Of a stretch of 11,224 bases of DNA, positions 1-6,710 are shown piece after piece. The notes under the pieces were generated by a model. The model was given only the letters and a program-made list of their open reading frames with translations. It did no database searches and had not been told where the DNA came from. Origin of the DNA: Candidatus Methanomethylophilaceae archaeon (GTDB lineage: Archaea; Thermoplasmatota; Thermoplasmata; Methanomassiliicoccales; Methanomethylophilaceae); assembly GCA_016297775.1 (NCBI GenBank), contig JAEDGA010000042.1:1-11224 (forward strand), given 5' to 3'. The translations under genes and the position numbers were made by a program. Numbering within the stretch: position 1 is the stretch's first letter; every line of letters begins with the position of its first letter.

Positions 1-5
1 AAGGA

Positions 6-81
6 TGGTGCGGACGCCGGGATTTGAACCCGAGTTCTAACCTTGGCAAGGTCAAGTGATGACCAACTACACTACGTCCAC
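6..81 (-). tRNA. tRNA-Gly, anticodon GCC, CCA encoded
   Basis: The minus strand folds into a complete cloverleaf. The acceptor stem GTGGACG/CGTCCGC has seven pairs including one U-G. The D arm contains the invariant GG. The anticodon stem TGACC/GGTTA closes the loop TTGCCAA with anticodon GCC (plus-strand positions 45-47). The variable loop has four bases. The T stem TCGGG/CCCGG encloses TTCAAAT. A discriminator A (position 9) is followed by a genomically encoded CCA (positions 8-6). It decodes GGC and GGU glycine codons. The mature body without CCA is 9-81. No intron is present. Confidence 0.96.
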
Positions 82-95
82 TTGGTAAAACCAAG
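81..95. repeat. Small perfect inverted repeat abutting the tRNA 5' end
   Basis: CTTGG-TAAAA-CCAAG forms a five-pair stem with a five-base loop, and its first base is the complement of tRNA nucleotide 1. On the tRNA strand it would lie in the 5' leader or just at the transcription start. It could influence 5' end processing, but a five-pair stem also occurs by chance. Confidence 0.3.
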
Positions 96-106
96 TATAT
101 TTTCAT

Positions 107-117
107 CATATTAATAG
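107..117 (-). promoter_or_regulatory. Candidate TATA box for tRNA-Gly
   Basis: The minus strand reads CTATTAATATG, centred about 31 bases upstream of the mature tRNA 5' end. That would fit an archaeal TATA box with a leader of a few bases. A second A/T-rich stretch, AAAATATA, at about 96-103 is closer to the tRNA than usual. This is spacing and composition evidence only. Confidence 0.35.
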
Positions 118-183
118 CCTTTGTATGGATACCATCCGGATGTATGCGACCGAAGTCAAAATCATGCATAATCTGCCCGATCG

Positions 184-191
184 TATATGAT
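184..191 (+). promoter_or_regulatory. Candidate TATA box for cobT
   Basis: TATATGAT is centred about 31 bases upstream of the ATG at 218. That distance would place the transcription start at or a few bases before this ATG. No Shine-Dalgarno sequence precedes the ATG, so a leaderless or near-leaderless cobT mRNA is the consistent reading. The rest of the 82-217 gap between tRNA and cobT holds nothing else I can name. Confidence 0.4.
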
Positions 192-217
192 ATCGATGTA
201 AAATCTATCATACCGAT

Positions 218-1423
218 ATGTTTTCTAATATCTTCCATACAACATCGCAGTCCGCCATACCTGACCCGGACGGACTCATTATTAACCCGCTCGTCATCTC
301 CGGAGTGATGACAGAAGGTTTCCAGATACCTCCCTCCCTTTCCGTGAAAGGGAATGAAGAACTCGCGAAGAAGATCATATCCGGAATATGGGGTAAGAGA
401 GGGGTATTCACATGCACCGTTGCCAACACGCTCACATCCACCATTCCCGGCGTGTCGGATGCTGGAGACACTCCTGAACTCACATTGTTCACCCCTGCGG
501 CGGATGCAGAATTGATAGTGTTAGGAAAGACCGTGTGCATGAAGGGCATCCCGATCAACCCCGGGGGGATCCCCACGCCTGCCACGCTCACCATCTCGGC
601 ACTCAACCTCTCCGGGATGCAACACCATATCATCAACGCAGGATGCAAGGTCGTCCCCAACATCCCGTTCTACGATGTCGGAGGCACGTACGGGGAATCC
701 ATCGTCACCGGAAAATCCGTGAAGGATGTGCGCATGCTGTACGAGAGAGGTATCCTCCTCGGGGAATTGTTCGCCAAGGACAATGACTTCGTCATCATCA
801 GCGAGAGCTGTGCCGGAGGCACCACCACCGCGATGGCCACCATGATGGCCATGGGTGTTATGAAGGAGAATCTGGTCAGCAGTAGCTCTCCTAAGAATCC
901 GAAGGAACTGAAGACCAAACTTGTGAACACCGCGTTCGAGGCGGCAGGCATAACAATCGGAAGTCTTGCCGACGATCCCCTGAAGGCCGTGGAGTGTGTC
1001 GGAGACCCGATGATAGCCGTGAACGCCGGAATGATCGTCGGAGCGTCCAAACATGTCCCGGTGATTGTGGGAGGCGGGACCCAGATGGCAGCGGTCATAG
1101 CCGTTGCGGTCGGTATGGACAGGTCCGTGGTCGGGAACATCATCCAAGGCACCACCAGATGGCTGGTCAACGATCCCAACTCCGACATAGAGAAGATCAT
1201 CATGGGTATCGACAAAGATATCCCGATCGTGTACGTGAACATGGACTACTCCAAGAGCCCGTACGAGGGTCTCCAAGCCTACGAATGGGGATACATCAAG
1301 GAAGGTGTCGGATGCGGAGGATCGTCCGTGGGTGCGATCATCTCGTCTGCAGGGAAGATAACCTGCGAGGACATTCTTGACGAAGTCCACAGACTTTACA
1401 GGCAGATTCTTGGCATTGAGTAG
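218..1423 (+). CDS. cobT: Archaeal CobT: nicotinate-nucleotide--dimethylbenzimidazole phosphoribosyltransferase family
   Basis: Predicted 401-residue cytosolic enzyme that moves phosphoribose from nicotinate mononucleotide to a lower-ligand base, giving the alpha-ribazole-type phosphate that CobS uses. It fits the archaeal CobT family (TIGR00303 type). Visible motifs: TIPGVSDAG near 75-83 followed by PELTLFTPAADAEL, GGIPTPATLT (116-125), ESCAGGTTTAMA (196-207), VGGGTQMAAV (284-293) and EGVGCGGSS (362-370), where the glutamate is a candidate for the catalytic base known in the family. Family homology seems to begin around residue 45. Start choice: ATG 218 has a well-spaced TATA-like box and coding-like codons after it. 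ATG 308 (residue 31) gives a length closer to methanococcal CobT but has GGAG only two bases upstream. It ends in TAG, the only TAG stop here, and overlaps cobY tail to tail. The base used (benzimidazole or adenine) cannot be told. Confidence 0.88.
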   Translation: MFSNIFHTTSQSAIPDPDGLIINPLVISGVMTEGFQIPPSLSVKGNEELAKKIISGIWGKRGVFTCTVANTLTSTIPGVSDAGDTPELTLFTPAADAELIVLGKTVCMKGIPINPGGIPTPATLTISALNLSGMQHHIINAGCKVVPNIPFYDVGGTYGESIVTGKSVKDVRMLYERGILLGELFAKDNDFVIISESCAGGTTTAMATMMAMGVMKENLVSSSSPKNPKELKTKLVNTAFEAAGITIGSLADDPLKAVECVGDPMIAVNAGMIVGASKHVPVIVGGGTQMAAVIAVAVGMDRSVVGNIIQGTTRWLVNDPNSDIEKIIMGIDKDIPIVYVNMDYSKSPYEGLQAYEWGYIKEGVGCGGSSVGAIISSAGKITCEDILDEVHRLYRQILGIE

Positions 1424-2036
1424 GATCGCAGTTGTCGAAGAAGGCTCTTGACAAAGAAAGTTCCAACGGGGTGTTTACGTTCACGGCAAGGTCCACCCAG
1501 TCGGTCTTCATGTAAGACTCTTTGAGATACTTTCCCATCAGGGTCTTAACCCTGTCCGAGATGCATACACCGGACAGGACCCATTCCCCACCGTCTATCT
1601 CGCATGTGAACGACGGTGTGATACCCGTATTGACAACGACACTCTTCTCCACCACAGCGATAGCGGACTCCATCTCCGGTCTGAAGAAGTTCGTGAAAGC
1701 GTCCAATGTGAATGACCTTATCAAAGGAAGGTCGGACGGACAAGTCAACACGAACTCGCTGTTCAGCATCCCGAACGCGGTGTGCATATCCTCCATGAAA
1801 TCGTTCCCGGATGTGCACAATGTCTCCACGCCGAGGTCTTGGAGGAACCTCTCAGTTTTCGGTGTGTTGGAACTGACGGACACCAGCACATCGTTCACGT
1901 TCTTACAGTTCTGTACGGCCTCGACCACGCGCATCACTACCGGCTTTCCGCCGACGATCTGCATAGGCTTCTCTATGGAATTGGAGCCCATACGCGAGCC
2001 CTTGCCTCCGGCCATTATCAACGCATCTACCTTCAA
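1338..2036 (-). CDS. cobY: CobY: GTP:adenosylcobinamide-phosphate guanylyltransferase
   Basis: Predicted 232-residue nucleotidyltransferase that converts adenosylcobinamide phosphate plus GTP to adenosylcobinamide-GDP. It is the archaeal, non-orthologous replacement of the bacterial CobU guanylyltransferase. Visible motifs: an N-terminal nucleotide-binding loop ALIMAGGKGSRMG (5-17), EKP (22-24), SNTPKT (56-61, a CobY hallmark) and CPSDLPLI (99-106) with the metal-site-like aspartate. The start is TTG: no ATG or GTG precedes it in frame, GGTGA stands four bases upstream, and the TTG overlaps the cobS stop (TTGA). As I recall it, methanococcal CobY is about 196 residues. The extra ~30 residues here form a C-terminal tail encoded opposite the 3' end of cobT. 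The tail is cysteine-rich (C203, C208, C213, C216, C222). It is the last gene of the minus-strand run. Confidence 0.9.
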   Translation of the reverse strand: MKVDALIMAGGKGSRMGSNSIEKPMQIVGGKPVVMRVVEAVQNCKNVNDVLVSVSSNTPKTERFLQDLGVETLCTSGNDFMEDMHTAFGMLNSEFVLTCPSDLPLIRSFTLDAFTNFFRPEMESAIAVVEKSVVVNTGITPSFTCEIDGGEWVLSGVCISDRVKTLMGKYLKESYMKTDWVDLAVNVNTPLELSLSRAFFDNCDPTQCQESACKVCGLRQECPRRLSSLQTR

Positions 2037-2887
2037 ATCATCACCGTAAGAATAACCACGAACAGTACCAGGACTATGGCTCTGGTACTTTCGTTCACGG
2101 CACCCAATATGTCCCCGTTGACAGCACCGAAGTTACGATTCGCCGTACCGGAGAGCATCCTGGCCCAAATGATCGATGCCAGGAGCCCCGTTGCAGCGCA
2201 GACGGGGAAGAAAGTGTAATCATATGTATCATGACCCAGCAGTGTCCATGCCACGAATCCTGTCACCGCGATGATACAGCATGTGAGTACAAGTGAGTAT
2301 AGCATCTGTCTGCCACCGGTACACCTGACGGATTCCCCGGCCATACCGTTGCTGGGTATGCCGAATCCCGCAGCGAAGACCTGTGCGTTCCTGCAGAGGA
2401 CCTCGGACATAACGAACAACAGGACGAAGGACGTCCACATGGGCATACCGATACCGAGCTGGGACATCGCCACCACGGTTATCATCAATACGAAGAATCC
2501 GGTTGCGAAGGCGCCGGAACCGATAGTGCTGTCCTTCAGTGCACGCCTGTGGTCCTCCTGCGTACCGGCCACGGTGAGTCCGTCCCCCACATCCAACAGT
2601 CCGTCGAGGTGCAGATAACGGTTGAAGAGGTGCATGGTGAACAATGTGATCACCGCGACCAGCAACGTGGAATCCATCACGTTGGATAGCAGCCACACCT
2701 CTCCCGCGGCAAGGAGGCCATAGAAAAGACCGACGACCGGTACCAGCCAGAACATGCGGTTCATGGCGTCGATCTCCTTCATCTCTATGTTGATGGGAAG
2801 TATGGTGAAGAAGGAGAACATACCTTTCAATGCGGTCAACGCACCGCCTTTCATTTCTGCGGATGTGTTCGCGATATCGTCCGTCAT
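2033..2887 (-). CDS. cobS: CobS: adenosylcobinamide-GDP ribazoletransferase (cobamide synthase)
   Basis: Predicted 284-residue polytopic membrane enzyme that joins adenosylcobinamide-GDP with alpha-ribazole (or its phosphate) to give the complete cobamide. Family motifs: HLDGLLDVGDGL (93-104) with the Asp-rich metal site, KDSTIGSGAF (118-127) and GAVNGDILGAVNE (254-266). Hydrophobic segments near 43-66, 72-87, 128-145, 152-163, 196-215, 226-241 and 268-284 match a membrane protein. The length is slightly above the usual ~250 because of about ten extra residues at each end. ATG 2887 directly follows the cbiZ stop (TGA-ATG), in the same frame. A GGAG lies 12 bases upstream, so reinitiation after cbiZ probably matters more than a strong ribosome binding site. 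It shares four bases with cobY. Confidence 0.95.
   Translation of the reverse strand: MTDDIANTSAEMKGGALTALKGMFSFFTILPINIEMKEIDAMNRMFWLVPVVGLFYGLLAAGEVWLLSNVMDSTLLVAVITLFTMHLFNRYLHLDGLLDVGDGLTVAGTQEDHRRALKDSTIGSGAFATGFFVLMITVVAMSQLGIGMPMWTSFVLLFVMSEVLCRNAQVFAAGFGIPSNGMAGESVRCTGGRQMLYSLVLTCCIIAVTGFVAWTLLGHDTYDYTFFPVCAATGLLASIIWARMLSGTANRNFGAVNGDILGAVNESTRAIVLVLFVVILTVMI
2041..2045 (-). promoter_or_regulatory. Ribosome binding site deciding the cobY TTG start
   Basis: GGTGA on the minus strand ends four bases before TTG at 2036. It lies inside the last codons of cobS and supports the TTG as start over the first internal ATG (codon 8), which would cut into the nucleotide-binding loop. Confidence 0.6.
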
Positions 2888-3652
2888 TCAGAATCCGTAC
2901 TCCTTCCTTATCTCGGCCTTGCGGTCCTCGTCGATATCCAGGGGGAAGTCGTCCCTCCTTATCAGTGCTTTGCAGACTGCGGTCCTGACCGCGCGTGCCG
3001 CGGCTATTCCGTGCGGAGAACCGGTGCCCGCATAGGGACAGGAATCCCCTTTGGGCGATGCTATCGCAACGGCATCGGAGGTCGTACCGGTCTCCCTGTA
3101 TCCCAATATGTTCATGGCGGCGGTCTTGGCCTCGGTGGCCGCTATCACGGCGTTCACCTTTGCGGAATGATCCAGAGGTTCGCGGAATACCGCCATGACA
3201 TTGATGGTCCCGGCGTGATACAGAGCGGCGGACCTCTTCAGGGACAGGGCGTGCCTCTCCTCCCAATCGAGCAACTCGTCCCCGGCGACGACCTGATTGC
3301 TCAGGCCTGCGGTGACGGCGGCATATTCGCTGCATGATCCATACGTGCCCTCTTCCACCATGAACACGTACTCCACCTCGGCAGCCGTGAGGAATGATAC
3401 CGTCTCACGGGGAAGTGCCAGATCGTCCAATATTGTCTCTATGTATCCCTTTATGTCGCTGCACATGAAGTCCTTGGCGACCTGTGCGAAGATCACTGTC
3501 CTGGTGGTCACCCTTCCGCCGTAATACGATGCGGAGGACAGGATGTCCATGTCATGGGCGAAATGCACGACCTGGATCGGCTGTCCGCCCGAGTATCTCA
3601 ATTCGGTCTCGAACTCGATATCGGTACCTTCGGCATATCTCAGAAGAACCAT
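2888..3652 (-). CDS. cbiZ: CbiZ: adenosylcobinamide amidohydrolase
   Basis: Predicted 254-residue corrinoid-salvage enzyme that removes the aminopropanol side from adenosylcobinamide, yielding adenosylcobyric acid that can re-enter the pathway at CbiB. Family motifs: VTAGLSNQVVAGD (113-125; family TAG-SN...GD), AGTINVMAVF (147-156), AATEAKTAAM (171-180), TSDAVAIASP (191-200) and CPYAGTGSPHG (205-215). The frame is open for 41 more codons upstream, but that part lies inside cbiB and lacks CbiZ-like sequence. ATG 3652 is chosen because it overlaps cbiB by only 13 bases and has GGAGG directly before it, although that spacing is unusually short. The C-terminal ~20 residues are charged. Known archaeal CbiZ salvages cobinamide, and bacterial homologues also act on pseudo-B12. 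Which substrate applies here is open. Confidence 0.93.
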   Translation of the reverse strand: MVLLRYAEGTDIEFETELRYSGGQPIQVVHFAHDMDILSSASYYGGRVTTRTVIFAQVAKDFMCSDIKGYIETILDDLALPRETVSFLTAAEVEYVFMVEEGTYGSCSEYAAVTAGLSNQVVAGDELLDWEERHALSLKRSAALYHAGTINVMAVFREPLDHSAKVNAVIAATEAKTAAMNILGYRETGTTSDAVAIASPKGDSCPYAGTGSPHGIAAARAVRTAVCKALIRRDDFPLDIDEDRKAEIRKEYGF

Positions 3653-4635
3653 CCTCCGATGCTCAGCAGAAGGCTCTCCGCCAATATCTGTATATCGATG
3701 CCTATGAACGCGTATAAGGGCATCGTGACGCATAATATGAACAGGATGGATGAGAGTTCCACCAGATGATAGCATCTTGTTATGTCATCGGCCGTAGGCA
3801 TGTCCCCCTCGCCCATAACGTAGACCCCGACCTTCTCCATCCTTATCCCGAGGGCCGCGGCGCATGCGACCATCGACCATGCGCTGTTGGGGGATGGTGT
3901 GAGATCCTTGCCGGCCCTTGCCATGGGTATGACTCTGCGCCAATCCATCCCAAGTATGAACGCGGCGACGGTCACGAATAGCAAGGATATCCTGGACCCT
4001 ATGAATCCCAGAACATCGTCGAACTTGGCGACGAAGAACCCGAGATCACCGTACTTCTCGTTCAGGTAACCCCACATCGCATCCATGAGGTTGGCGCACC
4101 TGAACATTATCGCTCCCGGAAGACCCAGAAGTCCGAAGTACAACGTAGGCGACAGTACACTGTCCACCAGATTCTCGGATATGGTCTCCGTACATGATGA
4201 TGCTATGTGATCGGCATCCATGCCGGCAGTCTTCCTGCTGACGATCATCTGGGTCTTGGCGGCGGCCGCATCCAGGTCCCCGTTCCTGAGGTCCCTCTGG
4301 ATAGGGATGCAGTGTTTCCTGAAGGAGAATATCGCGAAATCCACCTTGAACAGGAACGCCGATATGATTATCCACGGGATCTCACCGAGGAAATGTCTCG
4401 TAAGTGCGGATATGGCAACGGATATGAAGATGTAGAGCACGGCCACCAACAGGTATGACAGCATGCCCTTCAGGACCGTGGCGGGCCTGGATGTCCTTCT
4501 GATATGACGATCCAGGAACCCTACGAGGTTACCTATCCATCTCAGCGGGTGTATAGCATTGGGCACCTCTCCGACGAACCTGTCGATGAGGATCGCCAAT
4601 ACGACGATGCATACGGCAGAAATCCAAAGATCCAA
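3640..4635 (-). CDS. cbiB: CbiB: adenosylcobinamide-phosphate synthase
   Basis: Predicted 331-residue membrane enzyme of the CbiB/CobD(II) family. It attaches (R)-1-amino-2-propanol O-phosphate to adenosylcobyric acid, giving adenosylcobinamide phosphate. Motifs: DRFVGEVPNAIHPLRWIG (18-35), KTQMIVSRKT (127-136), ETISENLVDSVLSPTLYF (150-167), RCANLMDAMWGY (179-190) and NSAWSMVACAAALGIRM (250-266). Hydrophobic helices lie near 4-17, 59-79, 86-104, 159-177, 208-229 and 293-312. The start is TTG at 4635: an in-frame TGA (the cobD stop) lies only one codon upstream, GGTG stands six bases before it, and it places the conserved DR motif at the distance from the N-terminus usual for the family. The gene overlaps cbiZ by 13 bases. 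Its substrates are the products of CobD and CbiZ, its direct neighbours. Confidence 0.95.
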   Translation of the reverse strand: MDLWISAVCIVVLAILIDRFVGEVPNAIHPLRWIGNLVGFLDRHIRRTSRPATVLKGMLSYLLVAVLYIFISVAISALTRHFLGEIPWIIISAFLFKVDFAIFSFRKHCIPIQRDLRNGDLDAAAAKTQMIVSRKTAGMDADHIASSCTETISENLVDSVLSPTLYFGLLGLPGAIMFRCANLMDAMWGYLNEKYGDLGFFVAKFDDVLGFIGSRISLLFVTVAAFILGMDWRRVIPMARAGKDLTPSPNSAWSMVACAAALGIRMEKVGVYVMGEGDMPTADDITRCYHLVELSSILFILCVTMPLYAFIGIDIQILAESLLLSIGGWFF

Positions 4636-4638
4636 GGA

Positions 4639-5754
4639 TCACACCACACTTTCTCTCAATGCGGAGAGGAACCTGTCATCCATCTCCTTGTCTTTAACGC
4701 AGAATCTTACACAGCCGGTGTATTCCGGACCGAAAGAGGAACAATCGCGGACCATGAATCCGCGATCCTTCATCCTGGAGACCAATGTCTTGGCATCCAA
4801 TCCGATCGGGGATAGATCGCAGAAATAGAAGAATCCATCACAGGGTGCATTCACGGGGAAATCCATATCCTTCAAAATCCCGAACATCCTGTCGGCCTCG
4901 CTGCGCAAAACCTTGGATGCGTCGTGAACGTAATCCATGTGCTCAGATATCAGGACCTCACCCACGCGCTGTTCGATGGCTCCGATGTTCCAGGTCATCC
5001 TGACCTTGTTCATCTCGTCCACGATGTCCCTGTTTGAGATACCGAAACCTATACGTATGCCCGGGATCGCGAACGACTTGGTAAGAGAACCGGCAACGAT
5101 GAGATTGGTGTGATCGTTGACGTACTTAGCACATGTTATGCCCTTGTAACCGTCCACCAGTTCGAGAAGTGTCTCGTCCAAGAATACCATTATGTCCCTG
5201 GATTCGCACTCCTCCACGATGGACAGGATCTTCTCCCTGGGTTCCACCCTTCCAGTGGGGTTGTTCGGGTTGCATATGTACAACGCTTTCACATCATCAG
5301 TAAGCGCGGATGACAGTTCCCCGCGGTCGATCCTGTAATCGTTCTCCTTCCTAAGCGGGACATATCTGATGTCCACTCCACATATCCTGCACTGCTGGGT
5401 ATATTCGGCGAAGGAAGGTGTGAACATCACGACACGGTCCCCGGGTTCCATGAACGTGTTGGGGAACATCCTTATGATGTCGGACGACCCGGCACCTGCG
5501 ATGACGTTCTCGGGAGAAACTCCGAACTCGCCCGCCACCGCGGTCCTGAATCCGAGCGATGAGTCATCGGGGTAGTGCCAGACCTGTGATACTGCCTCAT
5601 CGACGATATCCTTCAGAAAATCCGGGGCCCCGAAAGGATTGAGATTGTGACTGTAATCCTCTATATCCTTCAACTTCCAAGCCTGTCCTCCGTGGACCGT
5701 CTTTGGCAGCACCCTTATGGTGTTCCTGGAAACATTCCGAACATCCATCTTCAT
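4639..5754 (-). CDS. cobD: CobD: L-threonine-O-3-phosphate decarboxylase (PLP-dependent)
   Basis: Predicted 371-residue class I/II aminotransferase-fold enzyme that decarboxylates L-threonine phosphate to (R)-1-amino-2-propanol O-phosphate, the substrate of CbiB. Visible: HGG (21-23) and YSHNLNPFGAP (34-44) at the N-terminus, as in CobD; CNPNNPTG (161-168); LDETLLELVD (192-201); the PLP-lysine motif SLTKSFAIPGIRIGF (223-237) with K226; and the carboxylate-binding arginine candidate R350 in CVRFCV. Histidinol-phosphate aminotransferase has the same fold, but the HGG motif and the position next to cbiB favour CobD. ATG 5754 overlaps the btuD stop (ATGA). The third codon is also ATG (5748) and sits six bases after AAGGA, so the true start may be there. 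The cobD stop and the cbiB start share one frame, separated by TGA-TCC. Confidence 0.9.
   Translation of the reverse strand: MKMDVRNVSRNTIRVLPKTVHGGQAWKLKDIEDYSHNLNPFGAPDFLKDIVDEAVSQVWHYPDDSSLGFRTAVAGEFGVSPENVIAGAGSSDIIRMFPNTFMEPGDRVVMFTPSFAEYTQQCRICGVDIRYVPLRKENDYRIDRGELSSALTDDVKALYICNPNNPTGRVEPREKILSIVEECESRDIMVFLDETLLELVDGYKGITCAKYVNDHTNLIVAGSLTKSFAIPGIRIGFGISNRDIVDEMNKVRMTWNIGAIEQRVGEVLISEHMDYVHDASKVLRSEADRMFGILKDMDFPVNAPCDGFFYFCDLSPIGLDAKTLVSRMKDRGFMVRDCSSFGPEYTGCVRFCVKDKEMDDRFLSALRESVV
4642..4645 (-). promoter_or_regulatory. Ribosome binding site deciding the cbiB TTG start
   Basis: GGTG (within GGTGTGATC on the minus strand) ends six bases before TTG 4635 and overlaps the end of cobD. 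With the in-frame stop one codon upstream of the TTG, it leaves this TTG as the only start compatible with a full CbiB N-terminus. Confidence 0.55.
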
Positions 5755-6710
5755 TCCTTCTCGAAACGATCCTCCAACCCTTCGGCCCTGAATCTCTTGG
5801 GGAGGACGTACAGTTCCCCTTCGTTATCGAAACCGACGGAAGCACTCACTTCGTACACATCCTCAATGAGTTCCGGCGTTATAACGTCTTTGGGCTTCCC
5901 TATGGCCACGATCTCTCCTTTCTTCATGATTATGCAGAGATCGCAGTATCTTGCCATCAACGAGATGTCATGCTCAGCCACCAAGATGGTCATGTCCTTC
6001 TTGACCATGGCATTGAGATACTCCATGACATCGAGCTTGTACTTCATATCAAGATGTGATGTTGGTTCGTCCACCAACATGAGTCTCGGCTGCTGAACGT
6101 AAGCCTTGGCGATGAGCACACGCTGTTGCTCTCCCGAGGATAGCATATGCAGAGGACGGTCCCTGAGGTGATACACACCGAATTTCTTCAAAGTGTCGAC
6201 AACGAACGTCTCGTCCTCCTCACTCTCCCACCATACGTTCCTAAGATAGGGATAACGTCCCAGCATGACGGTCTCATACACGGTGAGACCGAAACTGGTC
6301 TTCAGTTCCGCAGGTACGTTGGCAACGATCTTCGCTATCTCCCCCGGAGGCTTGTTCAATACGCTCTCACCGTCGATCAGGATATCTCCAGACGATGCAT
6401 CGTGGAGACGGTTGATGCACTTCATCATGGTGGATTTGCCGCATCCGTTAGGTCCGATCAATCCTACAAGGAGACCGGAACCGATCCTGTACGACACACC
6501 TCTGACAGCGTGATAGCCATCATCATAGTACTTGTGCAGATCCCTGATCTCCAGCAGAGGGGACTCGCCCGGTGCACAGCCGTCCTGTTTCACATACTCG
6601 TGAACTATCGGACGCGCGCAGTTCTCCACATAGTCCGAATCATCTGCGACGACCCTGCCCTTCTTCTTCCTGAAAAGGCCTTTGCGGGCCTGTGTAACTT
6701 CATCCGTCAT
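5751..6710 (-). CDS. btuD: BtuD-like corrinoid ABC transporter ATPase
   Basis: Predicted 319-residue ATPase that would power the adjacent FecCD-type permease. Nucleotide-binding features: Walker A GPNGCGKST (86-94), signature LSSGEQQ (190-196), Walker B LMLVDEP (210-216), D-loop SHLD (218-221) and switch histidine in AEHD (H247). The Q-loop is odd. In this family one expects VPQ, but the sequence reads VPAEL with A134 at the glutamine position. About 50 residues precede the ABC domain, including a basic run RKGLFRKKKGR (9-19). M1 is preceded by GAGGGG and no other Met occurs before residue 95, so the extension looks real. A ~60-residue C-terminal stretch follows the core. The gene overlaps the permease gene by 11 bases and cobD by four. 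Corrinoid as substrate is inferred from the cob genes; siderophore or heme ATPases are related. Confidence 0.92.
   Translation of the reverse strand: MTDEVTQARKGLFRKKKGRVVADDSDYVENCARPIVHEYVKQDGCAPGESPLLEIRDLHKYYDDGYHAVRGVSYRIGSGLLVGLIGPNGCGKSTMMKCINRLHDASSGDILIDGESVLNKPPGEIAKIVANVPAELKTSFGLTVYETVMLGRYPYLRNVWWESEEDETFVVDTLKKFGVYHLRDRPLHMLSSGEQQRVLIAKAYVQQPRLMLVDEPTSHLDMKYKLDVMEYLNAMVKKDMTILVAEHDISLMARYCDLCIIMKKGEIVAIGKPKDVITPELIEDVYEVSASVGFDNEGELYVLPKRFRAEGLEDRFEKE

Noticed and set aside
521..1390. Long open frame on the minus strand opposite cobT
   Set aside because: It encodes an Asp/His/Gly/Arg-rich sequence without recognisable motifs and lies wholly antisense to a clear CobT; it is a codon-pattern shadow.
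2229..3335. 368-codon open frame spanning the cobS-cbiZ region on the minus strand
   Set aside because: It is an arginine-rich out-of-frame shadow of two convincing genes on the same strand and has no motif of its own.
3653..3775. Longer CbiZ with 41 additional N-terminal residues
   Set aside because: The extra part overlaps the conserved-length end of cbiB, is His/Arg-rich like an out-of-frame shadow, and has no CbiZ homology.
4639..5754. Histidinol-phosphate aminotransferase (HisC) instead of CobD
   Set aside because: The fold and lysine motif are shared, but the N-terminal HGG and YSHNLNPFG motifs and the adjacency to cbiB favour threonine-phosphate decarboxylase.
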